A DNA stretch of 64,000 bases from Steroidobacter gossypii (GCF_016801985.1 NZ_JAEVLS010000002.1:992001-1056000), one strand, 5' to 3'. Positions 8,849 through 17,501 are shown, counted from the stretch's first letter. Program-made: numbers and translations. The notes: a model not told the origin generated them from the sequence alone.

Positions 8849-9940
8849 ATGAAGATCACGGCTATTCGGTATGGCATGTTGCGCGTGCCGTTGAAGACCC
8901 CCTTCAAGACAGCGCTGCGCACCGTGGATATCGTCGAAGACATCGTCGTCGAGATTCACACCGACACCGGTCACGTGGGCTATGGCGAAGCGCCGGCCAC
9001 TGCGGTGATCACTGGCGACACGCATGGCTCCATCGTCGAGGCCATCGCCAAGTTCATCGCGCCAAGGCTGATCGGGCAGGACATCGCCAATCTCAATCGC
9101 ATCACTCAACTGATCCAGACGTCGTTGGAAAAAAACTCCAGCGCCAAAGCGGCGGTCGAGATCGCGATCTACGACCTGTTCGGGCAGCTGTACAACGCGC
9201 CGCTCTACAAGATGCTCGGCGGCGGCGATCCGGTGGTGACCACCGATATCACCATCAGCGTGGATTACATCGACAAGATGGTCGCGGACTCCATCGCGGC
9301 CGTGGAGCGCGGCTTCGAGGCGCTCAAGATCAAGGTCGGCAAGGACATCGGGGTCGATATCGAGCGCGTCAAAGCGATCTACGCGGCGGTGGAGGATCGC
9401 GCCTTGCTGCGGCTGGATGCGAATCAGGGCTGGACGGCGAAGCAGGCGGTATACGCGCTGCAGACGCTAGAAGACGCGGGGGTGCGGCTGGAGCTGGTGG
9501 AGCAGCCGGTCAAAGCGCAGGACCTCGACGGTCTGCGCTATGTCACCGAGCGAGTGCATACGCCCATTATGGCGGATGAAAGCGTGTTCGGCCCGACCCA
9601 GGTGATCGAGCTGATCCGGATGCGCGCCGCCGATATCATCAATATCAAACTCATGAAGACCGGCGGCATCTCCAGCGCCATCCATATTGCCGATATCGCG
9701 GCGCTCTATGGGGTGGAGTGCATGATCGGCTGCATGCTCGAGACCAGCATCAGCGTGGCGGCGGCGGTGCACCTGGCCGCTGCCAAGGCCAATGTGATCA
9801 CCAAGGTGGACCTCGACGGGCCGTCGCTGTGTGCGTTCAATCCGGTCGATGGCGGCGTGATCTTCAACGAATCCGAAATCTCGATCACCGATGCGCCGGG
9901 CCTGGGCATCCGTGAGATTCGCGGGCTGGAGAGGTTGTGA
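8849..9940 (+). CDS. Dipeptide epimerase (L-Ala-D/L-Glu epimerase type, enolase superfamily)
   Basis: This 363-residue enzyme of the muconate-lactonizing subgroup carries all residues expected for a dipeptide epimerase: the K160-I-K162 acid/base motif, metal ligands D190, E218 and D243, the opposing catalytic lysine K267 (NIKLMKTGG) and the D321-L-D323 motif that binds the dipeptide amino group. It would interconvert L-Ala-D-Glu and L-Ala-L-Glu so that ordinary peptidases can finish degradation. It acts in the cytoplasm. It starts 7 bases after the NlpC/P60 stop, within the same operon. Other dipeptide specificities exist in the family, so L-Ala-D-Glu is likely but not certain. Confidence 0.9.
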   Translation: MKITAIRYGMLRVPLKTPFKTALRTVDIVEDIVVEIHTDTGHVGYGEAPATAVITGDTHGSIVEAIAKFIAPRLIGQDIANLNRITQLIQTSLEKNSSAKAAVEIAIYDLFGQLYNAPLYKMLGGGDPVVTTDITISVDYIDKMVADSIAAVERGFEALKIKVGKDIGVDIERVKAIYAAVEDRALLRLDANQGWTAKQAVYALQTLEDAGVRLELVEQPVKAQDLDGLRYVTERVHTPIMADESVFGPTQVIELIRMRAADIINIKLMKTGGISSAIHIADIAALYGVECMIGCMLETSISVAAAVHLAAAKANVITKVDLDGPSLCAFNPVDGGVIFNESEISITDAPGLGIREIRGLERL

Positions 9941-9945
9941 GATAA

Positions 9946-10794
9946 ATGTCGCCCCTCGTGAAAATTCGCGCGGAACGGGATCAGATGTCGGCGATCGAAC
10001 GCCGCATCGCCGATTTCATGCTCGACAATGCGCACCTGCTGCGCGACTACTCCTCCCAGCAGCTGGCCGATGCCTTGCAGATCAGTCAGTCGAGTGTGGT
10101 CAAGTTCAGCCAGAAGCTGGGCTTCAAGGGATATCCGGATCTCAAGTATTCGGTCGGAGAGGCGGTTGCCCGGGCCAGCGACGGGCAGGTGAAGACGACG
10201 GCCAGGTCGCCTCGAGCGGCCACTCGTGAGTCTCTTGCCGAGACGCTGTGGCAGAGCAAGTCGCGGGCGGAGGAGGAGACGCGGCTCATCAACGATCCGG
10301 AAACATTGGGTGAGATCGCGGCACTGCTGAGCCGCGCTGGCAAGGTGTACTGCATCGGTTTGGGAGATGACGGGAGCGCGGCTCAGACGTTCGCGCAGCG
10401 CCTGGCGCTACTCGGGACGTTTACGGTGCATCATGACGATCCGGTGCGGATGACCGCGAGCATCTCGAGTGCGGAGCGAGGCGATGTCCTGATGGTGTTC
10501 TCGGAGCAGGGCCAGCAGGCGGCGCTCAATCAGCTGTCACGACAATTTCGCGAGCGCCATGGCAAGGTGATCTCGGTGACTCGCCACACCTCGAATCCGC
10601 TGCGTGCCCATGCGGATGCGACGCTGCTGGTCTCGGCGCATGACGAGCGCTCTCACATCCAGCCGCTGCTGTATCAGTCAGCGCTGCAACACCTGCTGGA
10701 TCAGGTCTTCGTGCTGATGTGCGACGGCGATCGCCTGGAACAGCTGAACACCAACCTGGAACACATCCAGCACCTGCTGGACCCCAAGCTTTGA
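9946..10794 (+). CDS. MurR/RpiR family transcriptional regulator
   Basis: This 282-residue regulator has an N-terminal HTH_6 domain (about 1-77, with LADALQISQSSVVKFSQKLG as recognition region) and a C-terminal SIS domain (about 120-255) that normally senses phosphosugars. MurR, the best-known relative, senses MurNAc-6-phosphate. It is the last gene of the DUF819-C40-epimerase unit, 5 bases after the epimerase stop, so it probably controls this locus in response to a murein-derived sugar phosphate (inference). A GCGGCAG/CTGCCGC hairpin with a 16-base loop follows at 10798-10827 without a T-run. Confidence 0.88.
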   Translation: MSPLVKIRAERDQMSAIERRIADFMLDNAHLLRDYSSQQLADALQISQSSVVKFSQKLGFKGYPDLKYSVGEAVARASDGQVKTTARSPRAATRESLAETLWQSKSRAEEETRLINDPETLGEIAALLSRAGKVYCIGLGDDGSAAQTFAQRLALLGTFTVHHDDPVRMTASISSAERGDVLMVFSEQGQQAALNQLSRQFRERHGKVISVTRHTSNPLRAHADATLLVSAHDERSHIQPLLYQSALQHLLDQVFVLMCDGDRLEQLNTNLEHIQHLLDPKL

Positions 10795-10837
10795 GTAGCG
10801 GCAGATCCTCCGGGAAACGCCTGCCGCAAGCGAAAAT

Positions 10838-10849
10838 ACAAACGTTTGT
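10838..10849. promoter_or_regulatory. LacI/PurR-type operator-like palindrome
   Basis: ACAAACGTTTGT is a perfect 12-bp palindrome with the central CG typical of LacI-family operators. It lies between the convergent 3' ends of the RpiR and LacI genes, where no promoter is expected. It could be a binding site for the LacI protein encoded next to it, a looping site, or chance. Confidence 0.35.
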
Positions 10850-10867
10850 TCCCCCCGGAACGGGACG

Positions 10868-10888
10868 GGGCCCAGGGGGTGGGTCTTC
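10868..10888 (+). repeat. Dispersed 21-bp repeat, copy 1
   Basis: The sequence reads GGGCCCAGGGG, one variable base, then TGGGTCTTC. The same 21 bases occur at 31178-31198 with one difference. Both copies are intergenic: this one lies between convergent regulator genes, the other just upstream of an amino-acid permease. Function is unknown. Confidence 0.5.
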
Positions 10889-10897
10889 TCGAACTTG

Positions 10898-11920
10898 TCA
10901 GGCTCGCAAGCGAGCGGCGACCCTAGGCGGGCCGCTGGACTCCCGTTCAATCAGCGTACAGGGCAGCACCTTCTGGGTGCGCTTGTTGTCATCCTCGCTC
11001 GTCAAGTTGGATGCCGTGTGAAGCAGGCGGATCGCGCTCTGGGCCATCTCGGCGATGGGTTGGCGAGCCGTGGTGATCGCGGGGGACACGATGGACGCGA
11101 TCGGCGTGTCGTCGAAGCCGACGACGGTGAGGTCCCTCGGCACGTCGAGGTGATGGCGATGAGCCACGGAGATGGCCGCCGCGGCCATGTCGTCGTTGCA
11201 GGCGATGATGGCCGTGCATTCAGGAAAGGAAGCCAGCATCTTCTCCGTGGCCTCGAGACCCGATTGAAAGGTGAAAGCACCCTGCTCGACGGGACACTTC
11301 TTGATGCCTGCCGCAGCCATCGCCCGCAAGTGGCCTCGCAAGCGCTCGGCCGCGCCTTTGGATGTGGCAGAGCCGGCGATGAAACCGATATGACGATGGC
11401 CGAGCTCGATGAGTCGGGTCGTCATCCGGCCGGCGATGTCGAAGTGATCGGCCGAGACGCTGAAGCGATGAATCTCCAGGTTGGCCGGCGAAATGGCGAC
11501 CCAGCGCGCCTGCGCCTCACGCAGCAACTTCAGCACATCGGGCGCGTCGCAGGCAGGCGAAGGCAGCACGAACGCCTGTACGCCGCTGCGCAGGAGCGCG
11601 TCGATCTCGGCGGTGCGGTCGTGCGTTTCCGCATCGGCCGTGAGTGTCAGCTGCATGCCGAGCTTGCTAGACTCCTTGAGCGCGCCGGTCAGCAGTTCGC
11701 TCAGGAACGCCTGGCTGGGGTTCGAATACACCAGGCCGACGCGCGACGGACCGGAGCCGGCGAGGGCGCGAGCCGAAACGTTGAGGCGGTAATTGAGCTT
11801 CTTGACGGCGGCGAACACCCGTTCCTGCAACGGCGCCCGCACCAGGTGACCGCCACGCAAGACCCGCGACACCGTCATACGTGAGACGCCGGCCGCAGCC
11901 GCGACATCGTCGATGGTCAC
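10898..11920 (-). CDS. LacI family transcriptional regulator
   Basis: This 340-residue regulator begins with the LacI helix-turn-helix (TIDDVAAAAGVSRMTVSRVL) followed by the hinge helix region (NVSARALAGSGPSRVGLVYS) and a periplasmic-binding-protein-like sensor domain (about 60-335). The GTG at 11920 is the only usual start codon between the upstream stop and the helix-turn-helix, although an AGGA lies too close to it to be ideal. Family members normally bind sugars or nucleobases. No catabolic or transport gene is adjacent on its strand, so its effector and targets are unknown. A LacI-type palindrome lies 49 bases beyond its 3' end. Confidence 0.87.
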   Translation of the reverse strand: MTIDDVAAAAGVSRMTVSRVLRGGHLVRAPLQERVFAAVKKLNYRLNVSARALAGSGPSRVGLVYSNPSQAFLSELLTGALKESSKLGMQLTLTADAETHDRTAEIDALLRSGVQAFVLPSPACDAPDVLKLLREAQARWVAISPANLEIHRFSVSADHFDIAGRMTTRLIELGHRHIGFIAGSATSKGAAERLRGHLRAMAAAGIKKCPVEQGAFTFQSGLEATEKMLASFPECTAIIACNDDMAAAAISVAHRHHLDVPRDLTVVGFDDTPIASIVSPAITTARQPIAEMAQSAIRLLHTASNLTSEDDNKRTQKVLPCTLIERESSGPPRVAARLRA

Positions 11921-12092
11921 TTCCTGTACCTGGCGGCGAGGTCGCCGCTTCTCCGTTCGCGTAGCCAGCTGTGCCTCCGCCTCGAATGACCCCGAGCGCG
12001 AGAATGCGCTGCGGTTCGGCAGGGCGTCAAGATTGAGGGTCGAGGGCTTCGAGCCCGTCTGCGGAATGTTTTATCCGACGCGCGGCGGACTC

Positions 12093-12647
12093 TCAGACGT
12101 GGTGAAGCAAGCTGCGCTTCATCGGCTTGTGGGTCGATGTCGATGTCGGGGGCGCTGTCGCCGGGGCTTCCGTCGGCAGACCGCCACCGCCGTCGTCCGG
12201 GCCGATCATGTTCATGCGCAGGTCCGCATAGGTTTTGATCAGCGAAGCGCGCACCGACCGCAAGTCGGTGTTCATCAACGCGGCGATCTCGTTGTGTTTC
12301 TTGCCCTCCTTGAACAGACACAGGATGTCATGATCGGGCTTGGGCAACGTCGCCAGATAACGATCCATGAGCTGTTCCTCGAAGGGCGGCGACTGATAGC
12401 CGAGCTGGCTCAGCTCCCGGACCGCGCGCTCGATGATGAGTCGAGCGTCGAACTCCTGCTCACCGGAGGTCGCGAGCTGGCGCAGATCCGTCGCCGTGCG
12501 ATCCAGGATGCTGCTCACGAGGTCGGGCGGGCTGCTGACTTCGGGCGCGACGGGCTTGCTCGGTGGCGCGCTTCGCCAACCGATGCGTTCGAAGAAATGT
12601 CGGATTGCGCGACGCAGCGACTTCATCTCTTGTTCGAATGACTGCAT
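12093..12647 (-). CDS. Protein with sigma-70 region 4-like helix-turn-helix
   Basis: This 184-residue protein is unassigned in its first half (about 1-95). From about 115 to 160 it carries a sigma-region-4/LuxR-like helix-turn-helix (LPKPDHDILCLFKEGKKHNEIAALMN, read as two overlapping helices with a GKKHNEIA turn). No region 2 of a sigma factor is present, so it is more likely a DNA-binding regulator or an anti-sigma/sigma-like adaptor than a working sigma factor. The C-terminus is a low-complexity Pro/Thr/Gly tail. The start at 12647 is preferred over a frame extending to 12941, because the upstream part looks non-coding and overlaps the next gene's start. No operon partner. Confidence 0.6.
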   Translation of the reverse strand: MQSFEQEMKSLRRAIRHFFERIGWRSAPPSKPVAPEVSSPPDLVSSILDRTATDLRQLATSGEQEFDARLIIERAVRELSQLGYQSPPFEEQLMDRYLATLPKPDHDILCLFKEGKKHNEIAALMNTDLRSVRASLIKTYADLRMNMIGPDDGGGGLPTEAPATAPPTSTSTHKPMKRSLLHHV

Positions 12648-12892
12648 GAGTCGAGTGCTCGGGCCAGGAGGTCGAATGGAGGCTAAAATATTTCGGCAGT
12701 AAAGCTCAATACGCAGCACAGGCAGGTCAAAAGCGCGATTCCTCGCGATTACATGCATTTTCAAGAAGGGAAGCGTTGTAAGTACGGATGAGCGGAGTCG
12801 CAGAAAAATTTCCGCCACCGGTGTCCGATGCTCTGCGCACAGCAGGTTCTTGCGCAGGAACGATTCGCATTTGTTTCTAAGTGGAGTTGCTA

Positions 12893-13726
12893 GTGACTGC
12901 AGCAGTGAAAAACGAGTTGAGCGTGGCCGACGTGACGTCACAGCTGCGCCGCCTGGGAGTCAGGCCGGGCGGCGTATTGCTGGTGCATACGTCGTTTCGC
13001 GCGGTTCGTCCGGTCGAGCGCGGGCCCTTGGGGTTGATCGAAGCGTTACGCGCGGCGCTCGGCCCCGAGGGCACTTTGGTGATGCCCTCGTGGAGCGATC
13101 GCGACGACGAGCCGTTCGACGCGCTGGTCACGCCGAGCGCTCATGACCTTGGCGTGCTTCCGCAGACGTTCTGGCGTTTGCCGGGCGTGGTTCGAAGCGA
13201 TCACTTCCATGCGTTCGCAGCGCTCGGGCCGCAGGCGCGATTCATCACCTCGGACCCGCTGCCACTGCCTCCGCACATTCCAGCAAGCCCGGTCGGCCGA
13301 GTGCATGACCTCGATGGCCAGGTATTGCTGCTCGGCGTGGGGCACGACGCGAATACCACCTTGCATCTGGCCGAGGTGGTCGCGGGAGTTCCCTATCGCA
13401 CGCCAAGTTACTGCACGGTGCTGGAGAATGGTCGTCGCAAGCGCATCGACTATGGCGAGAACAATCACTGTTGCTCTCGCTTCGCATTGGCGGACGACTG
13501 GCTACGAGCGCGCGGGCTGCAGTTGGAGGGGCAGGTGGGTCACGCTCACGCCAGGCTGGCGAAATCGCGCGACGTCGTTAGCGTGACCGTCGAACACCTG
13601 TCCACTGACCGGCTGTTGTTCTTGCATCCCGTCGGTGCGGGATGTGGTGAATGCGAAGAAGCTCGTCAAACCGTCGAGACCCTCGACGCCGCGGGCGCGG
13701 GATCTCTCACCAGAAACATCGGCTGA
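12893..13726 (+). CDS. AAC(3) family N-acetyltransferase
   Basis: This 277-residue protein matches the aminoglycoside 3-N-acetyltransferase (Antibiotic_NAT) family. Visible hallmarks are HTSFRAV near residue 31, the PSWSDRD strand, the conserved VRSDHFHAFAALGPQA segment and NTTLHLAE. Members transfer acetyl from acetyl-CoA to the 3-amino group of aminoglycosides, but many chromosomal relatives act on other amines. Resistance should not be assumed. The GTG at 12893 is chosen because GTGGAG sits six bases upstream; a GTG at 12881 lies in frame but has no ribosome site. It stands alone and its 3' end overlaps the convergent small gene by 61 bases. Confidence 0.83.
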   Translation: MTAAVKNELSVADVTSQLRRLGVRPGGVLLVHTSFRAVRPVERGPLGLIEALRAALGPEGTLVMPSWSDRDDEPFDALVTPSAHDLGVLPQTFWRLPGVVRSDHFHAFAALGPQARFITSDPLPLPPHIPASPVGRVHDLDGQVLLLGVGHDANTTLHLAEVVAGVPYRTPSYCTVLENGRRKRIDYGENNHCCSRFALADDWLRARGLQLEGQVGHAHARLAKSRDVVSVTVEHLSTDRLLFLHPVGAGCGECEEARQTVETLDAAGAGSLTRNIG

Positions 13727-13962
13727 CTGGTCGCTTTGGACGATACGCTGATCCATTGCCAGGCATCGATGCTCTCGGGCAGCTGGGCGCCACCCTCGTC
13801 GATGGGGCGGCAGCCGCTGTTGTGCCGGCTCACGCTTTGAGCGGCGGCCGCGGCCGATGGAAACGAGCCGACGAAATGATCGTTGAACCAAAGCTCGCAG
13901 CTGTTGTTGTCGCGCGCCGCGCGAATGGTCAGCGTGCCCGCAGGGATGGCAGTGGCGTACAT
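13666..13962 (-). CDS. Small hypothetical protein (98 aa)
   Basis: This 98-residue protein belongs to no family that I recognise. The frame is supported by GGAGGT placed correctly before the ATG at 13962 and by its protein-like composition (beta-strand-forming N-terminus, then an Ala-rich helix around residues 37-43). It has no signal peptide, membrane segment or cysteine pair pattern. Its last 61 bases overlap the 3' end of the AAC(3)-family gene tail to tail, so the final 20 codons serve both strands. It may be a cytoplasmic accessory protein; no function is proposed. Confidence 0.6.
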   Translation of the reverse strand: MYATAIPAGTLTIRAARDNNSCELWFNDHFVGSFPSAAAAAQSVSRHNSGCRPIDEGGAQLPESIDAWQWISVSSKATSQPMFLVRDPAPAASRVSTV

Positions 13963-14226
13963 GGGAACCTCCGTCCGCTAATCTCTTCGGGTTGGAGGCT
14001 CACCATATGCCGGGTGCAGCCCATTTTACAATGCCATTTGCGTATAAGAACGGCGACAGTTGTGTGACCGCCGCGCTCGTCAGCGCTACATCGAGGCTGC
14101 TGACAGGACGCGAGATCACCTGGGAATAACCTATGTTACGTGCGAAGTAACGTATGTTATATCGCTATTGCTCGCGCCTGTCGTTGCATGCGCGCGTCAT
14201 CCGCACCGAATGACGCGTACGCAAAG

Positions 14227-14973
14227 TCACTTCTTACCGTTCTTGCCCTTGGTGGGCTCGTCCTTGGCTTCTTCGGTCAGGCTCTTGTCGAGCTCGGGCA
14301 GCGCCGGCAGATCCTTCTCATCGCTCACCAGCGGCTTGAGCTGCTCGTGCAGCTTGCTCGCCAGCTGGTGCGTATCGGTGTAAGCCGTGACCAGCTTGGC
14401 GTTCTTTTCGTTGGCCTTGTTGAGCTGCTCTTCGGTCTGCTGCTTTTCCTTGCGCAGGGTGGCCATATTGGCTTCGGCCTGACGGCGGCCGTCGGCCTCG
14501 TCCTGCTTCTCCTTGCGCAGCGCCTTGAGCTTCTTCACCACGTTCTCGGGCGTGTCCGCGAGCGCGGCGTTGATCGCCTTAACCGCCTTGTCCTTCTCGG
14601 CGACCACAGCCTTCATCTGCTGCATCTCTTTGGTGAAGTTGGCGCGCTCGATCTCGATCTGGCGCGTGGCGTTTTCGTGCGCGGCGCGCACTTCAGCGGA
14701 GGTGTTCTCGGCGACAGTGCGAGCTTTCTCGGCGGCCTGCAGCTTCTTCTCCATCTCGGCGATCGCCTGCTTGGCTTCCTGGCGCGCGATGGCAACGCTC
14801 GAGTCGGCCTCGGCAATCTTCTTGATGACTGCGTCAAGCGCTACTTTGAGTTCATCCTGAGAGCAGTTGGGATCCAGCTTCAAGGCGTCGGTCGCCGACC
14901 GCATCAAAATCTGCTTGCTGATCGCAAGCTCTTTCCAAACTTTCAACTGCAGCTCAAGTTGCGCTTGTTCCAC
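14227..14973 (-). CDS. Coiled-coil hypothetical protein
   Basis: This 248-residue protein is almost entirely helical. Heptad-rich, Lys/Glu/Ala-rich sequence runs from about residue 40 to 215, including repeated EKARTVAENTSAEVRAA-type stretches, and the tail is Lys-rich (GKNGKK). It has no signal peptide and no catalytic motif. The start is a GTG at 14973 preceded by AGGAAG at proper spacing; an in-frame ATG at 15033 would add 20 poorly supported residues. It could be a structural or scaffold protein, but nothing around it (a small unknown gene downstream, a gene-free stretch upstream) shows a role. Confidence 0.65.
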   Translation of the reverse strand: MEQAQLELQLKVWKELAISKQILMRSATDALKLDPNCSQDELKVALDAVIKKIAEADSSVAIARQEAKQAIAEMEKKLQAAEKARTVAENTSAEVRAAHENATRQIEIERANFTKEMQQMKAVVAEKDKAVKAINAALADTPENVVKKLKALRKEKQDEADGRRQAEANMATLRKEKQQTEEQLNKANEKNAKLVTAYTDTHQLASKLHEQLKPLVSDEKDLPALPELDKSLTEEAKDEPTKGKNGKK

Positions 14974-15572
14974 ATTCACTTCCTGGGGTTGGTTACGGGG
15001 GGTAGACAAAACTAAACTCGCCGGCAAAGCCAAAAATCGTTTCGGTATCGAGCCAATCGGGTCAATGCAAACCGGTCTCTAAAAGGTCTTCAGGGTCCCA
15101 TGGGTCGGGGCCGATTTCGGTTAGACAAGGCGCGGGAATTTTCGGGGCGCGGATTGTATGCCAAAACACGGCCGCTGGGACCGCCTGTAACGCGCATTTC
15201 ACGCAGAATTCAACTCAAACTGGGCTCGATTTCGCACTCGGTTCGCTCTACACGCGCGCCCTGGATCCGCCTCAGGCGCTTCCGGAGGTGGTCCTGATAT
15301 GGAGTCAGGCCAGTAAAATCCAAGGCTTACGACCACAAATTGGCATGGTGCGTTGGCTCTCGCCTGGCTTTGCCGCGCGCTCGGCTCGGGTGTCGGGGCA
15401 CACCGGCGATTCTTCAAGGCCCGGTCATCCGAACGCGGTTCCGACCCGACATTTTGGCTCTCGACAGCACCGTCCGCGCAGCTGCTCCGACGCCAAGCCG
15501 ACGCTCGAGCTCACATCCAAAGCCGCTCGTGCACCGAAATCCGTTCAGGTTGTCACGGACAAGGCGGGCAGC
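14974..15572. other. 599-bp stretch without a recognised gene
   Basis: Open frames run through here on both strands, but they lack ribosome sites, conserved motifs and protein-like composition. The stretch must contain the promoter of the minus-strand coiled-coil gene and of the plus-strand DUF6134 gene. No hairpin with a T-run, tRNA or repeat was found. A small RNA cannot be excluded. Confidence 0.4.
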
Positions 15573-16244
15573 ATGGCCTCGATGAGCAGAATCCTGGGAC
15601 GCAGCTTGCTGGCGCTGCTGGCCTCGAGCTGGGCGTCGGCGGCAGGCGCCAATCAGACCTGGGACTTCCGCGTGTTCCTGGACGACAAGGAGATCGGCAC
15701 GCATCGCTTCGAGCTGATCGAGCAGGGAGCTCGGCGTCAGCTCACCAGTCAGGCGCGCATGACGGTCAAGATCCTGTTCGTGACCGCCTACTCGTACGAT
15801 CACCACGACGTCGAGCAGTGGGATGGCGATTGCCTGGACTCGCTGTCCTCGAGCACCGACGACAATGGTAAGAAATATCGCGTCGAGGTGAAGCGCGCCA
15901 GTCGCGAGGCACCTGATCGCCACACCGAGGTGAAACGGCTCGAAGGCGCCGACCAGGCCGTGCAGCGGCTGAGCGAATGCGTGCTGACCTTTGCCTACTG
16001 GAATCCGGCGATGCTGCAGCAGTCGCGCTTGTTGAACTCGCAGAATGGCGATTACGTCGACGTGAAGATCACGGACGCCGGGCTCGACCCCATCGTCGTG
16101 CGTGGCGTGAAGACGCCGGCGCGGCGCTACCAGCTGCGCAGCCAGAAGCTGTCGATCGATCTGTGGTATTCGGAGCAGAAGCAATGGCTGGCGCTGGAGT
16201 CGACCACCGAGCGCGGCCAGAAGCTGATCTACAGGTTGAAGTGA
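15573..16244 (+). CDS. DUF6134 family exported protein
   Basis: This 223-residue protein has a signal peptide (cleavage near residue 24, after SAAGA) followed by a DUF6134 domain: WDFRVFLDDKEIGTHRFEL at the start, the YSYDHHDVEQWDGDCL strand pair in the middle and a LWYSEQKQWLALES segment near the end. The fold is an all-beta periplasmic domain of unknown function. The ATG at 15573 is used; ATG 15582 is equally possible and keeps the signal peptide. It is monocistronic and converges with the acyl-CoA dehydrogenase gene across a strong hairpin. Confidence 0.78.
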   Translation: MASMSRILGRSLLALLASSWASAAGANQTWDFRVFLDDKEIGTHRFELIEQGARRQLTSQARMTVKILFVTAYSYDHHDVEQWDGDCLDSLSSSTDDNGKKYRVEVKRASREAPDRHTEVKRLEGADQAVQRLSECVLTFAYWNPAMLQQSRLLNSQNGDYVDVKITDAGLDPIVVRGVKTPARRYQLRSQKLSIDLWYSEQKQWLALESTTERGQKLIYRLK

Positions 16245-16245
16245 G

Positions 16246-16271
16246 CGACCCGGGACGCTCGTCCCGGGTCG
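16246..16271. terminator. Bidirectional hairpin between convergent genes
   Basis: A perfect 11-bp stem (CGACCCGGGAC with its complement) and a 4-base loop start 2 bases after the DUF6134 stop and end 8 bases before the acyl-CoA dehydrogenase stop. There is no T-run, so it may be a non-canonical or Rho-assisted terminator that serves both strands. Confidence 0.55.
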
Positions 16272-16279
16272 TGACTCGG

Positions 16280-17422
16280 CTATGCTGCGTTCGATGCCGC
16301 GATGAACTGCTGGGTATGGAAGTCCGCGTCGCCCAGGGTCAGATCGATGGCCGTCAGCCGCTTGAAGTAGTGGCTCACCATCAACTCCTCGGTCATGCCC
16401 ATGCCGCCATGGAGTTGCACTGCCTGCTGGGCGATGAACCGGCCCGCCTGGCCGACGATCGCCTTGGCGGCCGACAACGCGCGGCGGCGTTCTCCGGCAT
16501 CGCTATCGACACACCTGATCGCCGCGAGGTAGCTCATGGAGCGGGCCTGTTCGCTGTGCAGGAACATGTCCGCCATCCGATGCTGCAACACCTGGAAGCG
16601 TGCGATCGGCTGTCCGAACTGCTTGCGGTTCTTGGTGTAGTCGAGGGTGGTGGCGTTGACCGCCTTCATGATGCCCACCGCTTCGGCGCACAGCGCGCTG
16701 AGGGCCTGATCGTGCGCAGCTTCGATGGCCGCGAACGCCTTGCCTTCGGCGCCCACGAGGCTGGAGGCGGGCACTGCGACTTTTTTCAATTCGATATCGG
16801 CGGCGCGCTGACCGTCGATGGTGCCGTAGTCTTTGACGGTCACGCCCGCGGCTTTGGGATCGACGCGAAAGATGCTGATGCCGTCTGTGTCGCCCACTCG
16901 ACCGGCGGTCCGCGCGCTCACCAGCAACTCGTCGGCCGCGCCGCCGCCCAAGATGACGTTCTTCACACCATCCAGGACATAGCCGCTGGACGTTTTTTCG
17001 GCGCGAGTGGCGACGTGATTGATCTCACCGCGCGTCTGCGGCTCCTGATGGGCAACGATGACGATGCGCTCGCCCGAAGCGACGTCCGGCAGCAGTTGTT
17101 CGGCCGCGGCCTTGTCGTCGATCCGAGTGAGCAGTACCGGCGTCATCACAGCCGCGGGGAGGAAAGGTTCGACCACCAGGCCCTCGCCGAGCGCATTCAT
17201 CACCAGCATGGTTTCCACCGGGCCGCTGCCCAGGCCGCCATGTTCCTCCGGTACATTGAGCGCCGTGAGTCCGAGGCCCGCCAGGGCCTGCCATTTCTCG
17301 CGGCTCCAACCCGCCGGGCTCTTGAGGATGTCGCGCCGGGCTTCGAACGAATACTCATCGCGCACGTAGCGCTGCACGGTATCCACCAGCAGTTGCTGTT
17401 CTTCGCTGAAATTGAAATCCAT
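16280..17422 (-). CDS. Acyl-CoA dehydrogenase, PimD-like (small subunit type)
   Basis: This 380-residue flavoprotein of the acyl-CoA dehydrogenase family has an N-terminal helical domain (FSEEQQLLVDTVQRYV), a central beta domain (about 115-220) and a C-terminal helical bundle ending with LHGGMGMTEEL. It resembles the small subunit of pimeloyl-CoA dehydrogenase. Such enzymes work as pairs, and the gene just upstream encodes the large-subunit type. The reaction is alpha,beta-desaturation of an acyl-CoA, probably a dicarboxyl-CoA or ring-degradation intermediate. The start at 17422 gives the standard MDFNF beginning. A REP-like element separates it from its partner gene. Confidence 0.85.
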   Translation of the reverse strand: MDFNFSEEQQLLVDTVQRYVRDEYSFEARRDILKSPAGWSREKWQALAGLGLTALNVPEEHGGLGSGPVETMLVMNALGEGLVVEPFLPAAVMTPVLLTRIDDKAAAEQLLPDVASGERIVIVAHQEPQTRGEINHVATRAEKTSSGYVLDGVKNVILGGGAADELLVSARTAGRVGDTDGISIFRVDPKAAGVTVKDYGTIDGQRAADIELKKVAVPASSLVGAEGKAFAAIEAAHDQALSALCAEAVGIMKAVNATTLDYTKNRKQFGQPIARFQVLQHRMADMFLHSEQARSMSYLAAIRCVDSDAGERRRALSAAKAIVGQAGRFIAQQAVQLHGGMGMTEELMVSHYFKRLTAIDLTLGDADFHTQQFIAASNAA

Positions 17423-17501
17423 GGAACCTACTCTTGCTACTTTTCCATCGGCTGCGAGCCGAACACGGAACCACAAAACCTGGCTAGGGCCACCCCAGGC
17501 A

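Noticed and set aside
12893-13726. Clinical aminoglycoside resistance determinant
   Set aside because: Family membership is clear but activity on aminoglycosides is not; there are no mobile elements or integron signs around it.
15199-15417. 72-codon minus-strand frame in the gap before DUF6134
   Set aside because: No ribosome site, no recognisable domain, composition like non-coding GC-rich DNA.
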